Assembly: GCF_002002885.1 (NCBI RefSeq)
Contig: NZ_CP019510.1
Span: 6,014,001-6,078,000 of the forward strand
DNA length: 64,000 bases
Source of the DNA: Janthinobacterium sp. LM6
Lineage (GTDB): Bacteria > Pseudomonadota > Gammaproteobacteria > Burkholderiales > Burkholderiaceae_D
Direction of reading: 5' to 3'
Positions 57,926 through 64,000 of this stretch are shown in pieces (position 1 is the first letter of the stretch; every line of letters starts with the position of its first letter). Position numbers and translations under genes: made by a program. The notes beneath the pieces were generated by a model. It did not search any database and had not been told where the DNA came from. It saw only the letters and a program-made list of their open reading frames with translations.

Positions 57926-59251
57926 TTAGAAGTTCACGCCAAAGAATTCTTCGATCTTGCTGATCGAGAAGTCCATCATTTCACGGGTCAGGCCCGGGAA
58001 GACGCCGATCCACAGGGTGTCGTGCATGATGCGGTCGGTATTCGTCAGCTCGCCCGAGACGCGGTAGTTACGCCCGATCATATACGGCTGGCGCGTCAGG
58101 TTGCCGGCAAACAGCAGACGCGTACCGATCTTGTGTTGGTCCAGGAAGGTCAGCAGGCTGACACGGTCCACATTCGCTTCCGGACGCAGGGTGATCGGGA
58201 AACCGAACCACGACGGATCCGAGTTCGGCGTCGCTTCCGGCAGGATCAGGAACTCCGCACAGCTCTGCAGGCCATTTTTCATGTAGTTGAAATTGTCCTT
58301 GCGCGCCTGCACGAAACCGGCCGCGCGGTCCATCTGTGCCAGGCCGCAAGCGGCCTGCATGTCGGTAATCTTCAGGTTGTAGCCCAGGTGGCTGTAGGTG
58401 TACTTGTGGTCATAGCCGTCCGGCAGCGTGCCCAGCTTGCAGCAGAAGCGCTGGCCGCAGGTGTTGTCCTTGCCTGGCGCGCAATAGCAGTCGCGGCCCC
58501 AGTCGCGGAACGATTCGGCAATCGCTTTCAGTTCCGGATTGTTGGTGAACACCGCGCCGCCTTCGCCCATGGTGATATGGTGCGCGGGGTAGAAACTCAT
58601 GGTGCCGATATCGCCGAAGGTGCCGCACATCTGGCCGTTATACGTGGCGCCCAGGGCGTCGCAGCAATCTTCCACCAGCCACAGATTGTACTTTTTGCAC
58701 AGCGCGACGATGACTTCCAGGTTAAACGGATTGCCCAGGGTATGGGCCAGCATGATGGCCTTGGTCTTGTCCGTGATGGCCGCTTCGATTTTGCTGGCGT
58801 CAATATTGTAGGTGCCCAGTTCCACGTCGACGAAGACGGGTACCGCACCATATTGCAGAATCGGATTGACGGTGGTCGGGAAACCGGCCGCCACGCCGAT
58901 GACTTCGTCACCGGGCTGGATGGCGCGCGCGCCGAGTTTCGGCGACGTCAGCGCCGAGAAGGCCACCAGGTTGGCGGACGAGCCGGAGTTCACCGTGATC
59001 AGGAATTCGACGCCGATGAACTTGGCCAGGCGCTGTTCGAATTCGTCATTGAAACGCCCCGTGGTCAGCCAGGCGTCCAGCGAGGCTTCGACCATCAGGC
59101 CCATCTCGGGGGCGCCGACGACTTTGCCGGCCGGTGGAATCACCGTCACGCCCGGCTCGAAGGGTTTCGGCACGCTGGCCAGTGCGCCGTATTGCGCCAC
59201 CAGGGCGGCGATCTGCTCGCGGATTTGTTGTTGGGTCAGTTGTTCGCTCAT
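57926..59251 (-). CDS. rfbH: CDP-4-dehydro-6-deoxy-D-glucose 3-dehydrase (RfbH/DdhC)
   Basis: A 441-residue PLP/PMP-dependent iron-sulfur enzyme that removes the 3-hydroxyl of CDP-4-keto-6-deoxyglucose. It has the aminotransferase fold, but the usual PLP lysine is replaced by His: [14 protein letters not shown], with His225. A cysteine cluster for the iron-sulfur centre follows near 255-271 ([17 protein letters not shown]). [10 protein letters not shown] near 193 is the cofactor region. Follows rfbG by 30 bases. The E3 reductase partner (DdhD/RfbI type) is not in this window. Confidence 0.95.
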   Translation of the reverse strand: MSEQLTQQQIREQIAALVAQYGALASVPKPFEPGVTVIPPAGKVVGAPEMGLMVEASLDAWLTTGRFNDEFEQRLAKFIGVEFLITVNSGSSANLVAFSALTSPKLGARAIQPGDEVIGVAAGFPTTVNPILQYGAVPVFVDVELGTYNIDASKIEAAITDKTKAIMLAHTLGNPFNLEVIVALCKKYNLWLVEDCCDALGATYNGQMCGTFGDIGTMSFYPAHHITMGEGGAVFTNNPELKAIAESFRDWGRDCYCAPGKDNTCGQRFCCKLGTLPDGYDHKYTYSHLGYNLKITDMQAACGLAQMDRAAGFVQARKDNFNYMKNGLQSCAEFLILPEATPNSDPSWFGFPITLRPEANVDRVSLLTFLDQHKIGTRLLFAGNLTRQPYMIGRNYRVSGELTNTDRIMHDTLWIGVFPGLTREMMDFSISKIEEFFGVNF

Positions 59252-59281
59252 GATACAGCCTTCAATTTATTAGGTAATTAA

Positions 59282-60349
59282 TCAGGTATTTTGATAGGTG
59301 GCGATTTGCGCCAGCGTCATTGCCCGCATGTCCGCGCCCTGGTCGCAGGCCTTATGCCATTCGACGATCTTGGCGATGGTCTGGCCGATGTCCCAACGCG
59401 GATGCCAGCCCAGCTGGCCGCGTGCCTTGGAACAATCGAGTTTCAGATAGGTTGCCTCATGCGGATGGTCCTGTCCATCGAGCGACCAGGAGGCGCCCGC
59501 GCCCCATTCTTGCGTCATGCGCTCGATGATCCATTCGACCGGCTTGGCGTCGGTATCGTGCGGGCCGAAGTTCCAGCCTTCGGCATGCACGGGGCCTGCC
59601 GTGTACAGGTTTTCCGCCAGGGTCAGATAACCGCTCAATGGCTCGAGCACATGCTGCCACGGGCGGATTGCATGGGGATTGCGGATCATGACCGGCTCGC
59701 CGGCGCCAATCGCGCGCAGCATATCCGGGATCAGGCGATCCAGCGCCCAGTCGCCGCCGCCGATGACGTTGCCGGCGCGGCCGCTGCCCAGGGCAATACC
59801 GTGCTCGGCGTATTTGTCCGCATGGAAGAAGGAACTGCGGTAGCCGGCTGTCACCAGTTCGGCACAGCCCTTGCTGTTGCTATAGGGATCGTAGCCGCCC
59901 ATGGCCTCGTTTTCGCGGTAGCCCCACGGCCATTCGCGGTTTTCATAGCACTTGTCGCTGGTGACATTCACCACCGCACGCACGCCAGGCGTGGCGCGCA
60001 CGGCTTCGAGCACATGCACCACACCCATGACGTTGGTGGAATACGTTTCCACCGGATTGGCGTACGAGTAGCGCACCAGCGGCTGGGCGGCCATGTGAAT
60101 GACGATGTCCGGGCGCGCGGCGGCCATGGCGCGCTTGACTGCGTCGCCATCGCGCACGTCGCCGATGATCGACTGCATGCCACGCGCCACGTCGGCGACC
60201 TCAAACAGGCTGGGGGTGGTGGGCGCCGCCAGCGCATAGCCGGTCACGTCGGCGCCAAGCTGCTGCAGCCACAGGCTCAGCCAGCCACCCTTGAAGCCGG
60301 TATGCCCGGTGAGGAAAACACGTTTTCCTTGCCAGAATGCGGGATTCAT
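59282..60349 (-). CDS. rfbG: CDP-glucose 4,6-dehydratase
   Basis: A 355-residue NAD-dependent dehydratase acting on CDP-glucose. TGHTGFKGGWL near residue 15 is the cofactor motif, and NVTSDKCYENREW near 123 and the catalytic Tyr/Lys in DPYSNSKGCAE near 148 are typical of RfbG. The start at 60349 overlaps the rfbF stop by one base (TGATG); a longer frame reads into rfbF and is rejected. Between rfbF and rfbH in one operon. Confidence 0.95.
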   Translation of the reverse strand: MNPAFWQGKRVFLTGHTGFKGGWLSLWLQQLGADVTGYALAAPTTPSLFEVADVARGMQSIIGDVRDGDAVKRAMAAARPDIVIHMAAQPLVRYSYANPVETYSTNVMGVVHVLEAVRATPGVRAVVNVTSDKCYENREWPWGYRENEAMGGYDPYSNSKGCAELVTAGYRSSFFHADKYAEHGIALGSGRAGNVIGGGDWALDRLIPDMLRAIGAGEPVMIRNPHAIRPWQHVLEPLSGYLTLAENLYTAGPVHAEGWNFGPHDTDAKPVEWIIERMTQEWGAGASWSLDGQDHPHEATYLKLDCSKARGQLGWHPRWDIGQTIAKIVEWHKACDQGADMRAMTLAQIATYQNT

Positions 60350-61119
60350 CAAGCCGCCTTCCAGGGGGCCTTGCCCGATTGCCACAGTTCTTCCAGGTGC
60401 ACCTTGTCGCGCAAGGTATCCATCGGTTGCCAGAAGCCGTGATGGAAGAAGGCATGCATTTCGCCTTCCCGCGCCAGGCGCTCCATCGGCGCCTTTTCCC
60501 ACACGGTACTGTCTTCGGCGATATAGTCGATGACTTGCGGCGACAGCACGAAATAGCCGCCGTTGATCCAGGCGCCATCGCCTTGCGGTTTTTCCTGGAA
60601 ACTGTTGATCTTGTTGCCATCCAGATTCAGCGCGCCAAAGCGGCCGGGCGGCTGCGTCGCGGTCAGGGTGGCGAGCTTACCGTGCGCCTTGTGGAAGGCG
60701 ATCGATTCAGCAATGTTGACATCGCTCACGCCATCGCCGTAGGTGAAACAGAATGCCTCTTCGCCTTCCAGGTAGGGCTGGACACGCTTCAGACGCCCGC
60801 CGGTCATGGTCTCGTCACCCGTATCGACCAGCGTCACTTTCCACGGCTCGGCATTGCGCGCATGCACTTCCATCTGATTATTCTGCATATCGAACGTCAC
60901 GTCCGACGTGTGCAGGAAATAATTCGCGAAATATTCCTTGATGACATAGCCCTTGTAGCCGCAGCAAATCACAAAGTCGTTGATGCCATAGCTTGAATAG
61001 CTTTTCATGATATGCCACAAAATTGGCTTGCCGCCAATTTCCACCATCGGCTTGGGCTTTGTTGATGTTTCCTCACTAATACGGGTTCCCAATCCTCCCG
61101 CCAGAATAACAGCTTTCAT
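60349..61119 (-). CDS. rfbF: Glucose-1-phosphate cytidylyltransferase
   Basis: A 256-residue nucleotidyltransferase that makes CDP-glucose, step 1 of the CDP-3,6-dideoxyhexose pathway. [20 protein letters not shown] near residue 8 is the activator/nucleotide motif, [11 protein letters not shown] follows, and TYGDGVSDV lies near 127. Length equals characterised RfbF. First of rfbF-rfbG-rfbH. Confidence 0.95.
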   Translation of the reverse strand: MKAVILAGGLGTRISEETSTKPKPMVEIGGKPILWHIMKSYSSYGINDFVICCGYKGYVIKEYFANYFLHTSDVTFDMQNNQMEVHARNAEPWKVTLVDTGDETMTGGRLKRVQPYLEGEEAFCFTYGDGVSDVNIAESIAFHKAHGKLATLTATQPPGRFGALNLDGNKINSFQEKPQGDGAWINGGYFVLSPQVIDYIAEDSTVWEKAPMERLAREGEMHAFFHHGFWQPMDTLRDKVHLEELWQSGKAPWKAA

Positions 61120-61176
61120 TTCATTCCCTTACTCTTCAATTTACTTCCCGCAGGCAGGCCCAGGCATACCCGCTAT

Positions 61177-62397
61177 TCAATTATTTTTTCCCGCCCAAGC
61201 ATTTTTCAGAGCGTTCCAACGATATTTGCTGCCCTCATCATGAGCAGATCGCAAATATGCATCACGCATCAACGCCAAAAACAATGCCAAGAATCCACCA
61301 CAGACAAATCCCAAAATAATAATAATCATTTTTTTCGGTTTTGATTTTTTTTCTGCCGGTACTGCATTATCAAGAATTTGTATGTTCGACGATTCTTTGG
61401 CCTCGTCTATTTTTGCCAACTCATACTGTTTTGACAGCAATTCAAATATGGTTTCCTGATATTTAACATTACGCAAGCTTCGTATATATTCAATCCCCAC
61501 CTCAGGAATCTTTCCGGTTGGCACCATCAAATCGCCGTCCTTGGATGATTTCCCTGTTTTCAATCTAGCAAGTTGAGCTTGATATCCCTGTATTTCCCCC
61601 TGCAAACGCATAAGATCTGGATTGTTATTTGTTGCAAAGCTCCGCATTGCATTCAGTTGCACTTCTTTGGCTGCAATCGTTCCTTCCAACTGGGCAACGT
61701 TACGGATAATGCCCTCGACTTGTCCATCCAATTGCAGCATGCCAGTACTTTCCTGTGTCTTGCGCAAAGCAATTTCGGCATTCGCCAAGTCGTCTTTAAC
61801 CGCGACTAACTGTTTTTCAAAAAACAGGCGGCGCTGCGCAGCATCGGTTATCGCAAGGCCCTTGGTCAAATTCGACAGCTCAATGACAAAGGCATTGGCT
61901 ATTTGAGCCGCAAATTTTGGATCTTTATCTTCGACCAGCACAGAAATAGTTCCGGCTTTATCATTAACGACAGTCGCTATTCCATCCAATTTCTTGCGCG
62001 CCTCGTCTGATGTTTCCACATCAAAGCGTGTTTTCAAATCAAATTGACTTATCAGTTTGTCTGCGATGGTTCGACTTTGCAACATGGCAACATACAAATC
62101 ATTAGGATTCTTCAACCCTGCAATACCGCCGGCGGCTCCAGCCAGTCCGCCAAGCTGTCCCAACATGGCAGAGACTCCCGAGCTTTGCTGCTGAGGAGGT
62201 AAAATGACTGCTGTCGATAAAAAAGTCGGCTTAATCAGGAATGCAACAGCGATTGCCAATACTCCCGTTACCAACGGCACCATAAACAATATTTTTTTTT
62301 GCCGGGCAAGTGCAGTCAATATATCCAATAAGTGAATTTCATCATTATTTTCATTCATCGGTACGCTCTGCTCTCTATTTTTTAATTGCTCAGACAT
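61177..62397 (-). CDS. Wzz/FepE-type chain-length determinant
   Basis: A 406-residue inner-membrane protein of the Wzz superfamily. It has two membrane segments, near residues 36-55 (LFMVPLVTGVLAIAVAFLIK) and near 355-380 (IIIILGFVCGGFLALFLALM). Between them is a large periplasmic domain with long helical coiled coils (about 185-265). A Pro-rich patch precedes the second segment. Such proteins set polymer chain length. No tyrosine-kinase domain follows, so it is not a Wzc. It lies between the exporter and rfbF. Confidence 0.85.
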   Translation of the reverse strand: MSEQLKNREQSVPMNENNDEIHLLDILTALARQKKILFMVPLVTGVLAIAVAFLIKPTFLSTAVILPPQQQSSGVSAMLGQLGGLAGAAGGIAGLKNPNDLYVAMLQSRTIADKLISQFDLKTRFDVETSDEARKKLDGIATVVNDKAGTISVLVEDKDPKFAAQIANAFVIELSNLTKGLAITDAAQRRLFFEKQLVAVKDDLANAEIALRKTQESTGMLQLDGQVEGIIRNVAQLEGTIAAKEVQLNAMRSFATNNNPDLMRLQGEIQGYQAQLARLKTGKSSKDGDLMVPTGKIPEVGIEYIRSLRNVKYQETIFELLSKQYELAKIDEAKESSNIQILDNAVPAEKKSKPKKMIIIILGFVCGGFLALFLALMRDAYLRSAHDEGSKYRWNALKNAWAGKNN

Positions 62398-62502
62398 CTT
62401 TTTCTCTCGGTTGATAACCCGTCATATTTTCAGCGTCACCAAGGTTCGTTTGTCTTACGCATATCGCATAACTATCAAAATACCCTGGCATCTACTTGGC
62501 CA

Positions 62503-64000
62503 TTAGTCTTTCAGCACCTTCAAGCCAGCCGCACCCAAACCAAACTGATAAAAAATAGATGTCCATTCCTTCAAGCTCTGCATGAACGTGCTGCGTTCGA
62601 TTTTTTCAGGCACCACGACCGTATCACCGGGATTCAACGCCGTGCCGCCGAGGCCGCCGAACCAGCCGGTGCCTTGGCCGCTTTGCGCCGTGCCATCCGC
62701 ACGAATCACGTACATTTCGGATTTATCCGCATTCGCGGTGATGCCACCAGCTTGCTGCACATAGTCGTTGACCGTGCGCTGTGAGCGATAAACGAACGCA
62801 TTTTGCTGGAAGACAGAACCCAGCACATCCACGGTGCCGGGGCGGCGCGGGATCAGGATCGAGTCGCCGTCCTGCAAGGGCAAATCGGGCAGGTTTTTCA
62901 CTTGCGTATCGACGCCAGGTAAATCGAGCACAATGCGGCCTTCTGCCTTGACGGTGCGCAGTTTTTGCACGATGCGGCGCTGCTGCTCGACTTCAGCAGC
63001 CGTTTTTGCCGCATTCTCCTTGTCGCCACTCGAGGAGATGCGCTGGGTGGCATTCGATTCCAGGTCGCGCTCAAAGCGGTCGGCCACCTGGTTCAATTTG
63101 ATTTGCTGGGCGCGGCGTACGGATTCGCGGTTCAATTGGGTGGCGTACAGGTAGCCGTTTTCATTGGCACCACCGACACGGGCGATCAGTTCGCGCAAGG
63201 TTTCACCTTTTTTCAGCAAGAAAATACCGCTCTGCTTTGCTTCGCCAGCCACGCGCACGTATTCATTCTGGATTTGTGCCTGGACGGGCACAGCACCTGG
63301 TGCGAACACGCGCAGAATATCGGTAGGCTTGACGGCAATGCCAGCCAACTGGCTGCTGGAGACGCCTTTGTCGGCCACCAGTTCCAGCACGGTTTTATAT
63401 TGATTGTCGATGTTCTTTTCGACCACGATCTGCTTGGTTTCCGCCGCCGAATCAAAACCACCGGCCCAGCTCAGTACATCAGCCAGTGTCGCGTTGCCTT
63501 TCAACTCGAAGATGGCCGGTTGCTTCACGCTGCCCGTCAAGGCCACCAGCGAGCCCACCTCAGGAATATAGATCACGTCGCCGTCGCGCAAGGTGACGTC
63601 ACGGCTCTTGTCGCCGTTGACCAGCATGTCATACAGGTCGAACGTGGTGACGGTATCCTTGCCACGCTTGAGCTGGATACTGCGCATGCTGCCGGTAGCG
63701 TCCGGACCGCCCGAGGTAAACAGGGCGTTGAGCAGGGTGCTCATGGAATTGAGGGTATACGTACCGGGACGAACGGCATGGCCAACCACGTACACTTGCA
63801 CGGCACGCGTTTGCGCGATGCTCGCAGTCAGGTCGAAATTGGTGTATATCTTGCCAATGGCCTTTTTCAAATAGCCCTGCAAATCCTTGTACTGCACGCC
63901 GCTGACCTTGATGGAGCCGACGCGTGGGATGAAAATCGCACCGCTGCGGTCAACCGTGGCGCTGACGTCAATGTCGACCATGCCCCATCCGCGTACCTGC
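62503..64000 (-). CDS. Polysaccharide export lipoprotein, Wza/SLBB type (5' end outside the window)
   Basis: The visible 499 codons are open to the right edge, so the start, signal peptide and part of the Poly_export domain lie outside. The fragment begins inside the Poly_export domain (VDRSGAIFIPRVG near the edge). It then has at least three SLBB repeats (for example QVYVVGHAVRPGTYTL, VALTGSVKQPAIFEL, VRVAGEAKQSGIFLL and VDVLGSVFQQNAFVY), each separated by loops such as DGDVIYIPEVG. The C-terminus is a short hydrophobic helix (FYQFGLGAAGLKVL) with VVVPEKIERSTF before it. It is an outer-membrane polymer exporter. It is longer than E. coli Wza, with extra SLBB copies. Confidence 0.88.
   Translation of the reverse strand, partial: QVRGWGMVDIDVSATVDRSGAIFIPRVGSIKVSGVQYKDLQGYLKKAIGKIYTNFDLTASIAQTRAVQVYVVGHAVRPGTYTLNSMSTLLNALFTSGGPDATGSMRSIQLKRGKDTVTTFDLYDMLVNGDKSRDVTLRDGDVIYIPEVGSLVALTGSVKQPAIFELKGNATLADVLSWAGGFDSAAETKQIVVEKNIDNQYKTVLELVADKGVSSSQLAGIAVKPTDILRVFAPGAVPVQAQIQNEYVRVAGEAKQSGIFLLKKGETLRELIARVGGANENGYLYATQLNRESVRRAQQIKLNQVADRFERDLESNATQRISSSGDKENAAKTAAEVEQQRRIVQKLRTVKAEGRIVLDLPGVDTQVKNLPDLPLQDGDSILIPRRPGTVDVLGSVFQQNAFVYRSQRTVNDYVQQAGGITANADKSEMYVIRADGTAQSGQGTGWFGGLGGTALNPGDTVVVPEKIERSTFMQSLKEWTSIFYQFGLGAAGLKVLKD

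Noticed and set aside
57803-59281. 492-codon open frame opposite rfbH
   Set aside because: Antisense shadow of a well-supported gene.

Overview
The window looks like a chromosomal segment of a high-GC betaproteobacterium. Gene content and protein style (grpE-dnaK-dnaJ, hemH, recN/nadK, GdhA, WbaP-type polysaccharide cluster) fit Oxalobacteraceae, most likely a Janthinobacterium/Massilia-type organism. That placement is inference from family resemblance; there is no rRNA gene here to anchor it. One tRNA gene, tRNA-Gly(CCC), is present.

Layout. Positions 1-5064 (minus strand) hold a secreted beta-propeller lipoprotein, a TRIC-type channel and a class A penicillin-binding protein. Positions 5209-9757 hold an ArgP-like LysR regulator, which converges on a sulfonate/taurine-type operon (TauD-like dioxygenase, binding protein, ATPase, permease). 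After a Sel1 protein and a beta-carbonic anhydrase comes the heat-shock block grpE-dnaK-dnaJ (11284-15151), with two sequences matching the sigma-32 promoter pattern. Then follow hemH and the nadK-recN pair, whose promoter carries a near-consensus LexA box. Positions 19824-35656 are ordinary housekeeping and accessory genes: OsmC, GloA, LysR/EamA-like pair, TolC-rhodanese-PIMT, TetR, GIN-domain lipoprotein, DeoR-MFS, UppP, RecQ, LysR-GdhA.

Positions 35836 to the right edge form a large exopolysaccharide/O-antigen locus: galE, trmB, tRNA-Gly, a small GfcA/YjbE-like exported protein, dgkA, manC, wbaP, the complete dTDP-rhamnose set rfbBACD, an acyltransferase and a GT9 transferase on the plus strand. 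On the minus strand, reading in from the right edge, are a Wza-like exporter (cut by the window), Wzz, rfbF-rfbG-rfbH (CDP-3,6-dideoxyhexose branch), a Wzx-type flippase, two GT2 transferases, a hexapeptide acyltransferase, a dTDP-rhamnose 4-epimerase-like enzyme, a Wzy-type polymerase, a GT4 transferase, gmhA and a truncated heptose kinase. The two half-clusters face each other across the remains of an IS21-family element (48685-49160). Base composition drops clearly from about 46 kb to 57.8 kb, as is usual for the variable core of surface-polysaccharide loci.

Together the locus should supply dTDP-L-rhamnose, probably dTDP-6-deoxy-L-talose, GDP-mannose, UDP-galactose/glucose and a CDP-4-keto-3,6-dideoxy sugar for a Wzx/Wzy-dependent polymer. 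Two branches look decayed: the heptose kinase ends at the IS scar, and a 48-codon remnant of a sugar 3,5-epimerase lies between rfbH and wzx. No unambiguous new system (phage, CRISPR, toxin-antitoxin, defence island) was seen. The most informative observations are the regulatory sites (LexA, sigma-32, TetR palindrome) and the decaying polysaccharide branches.
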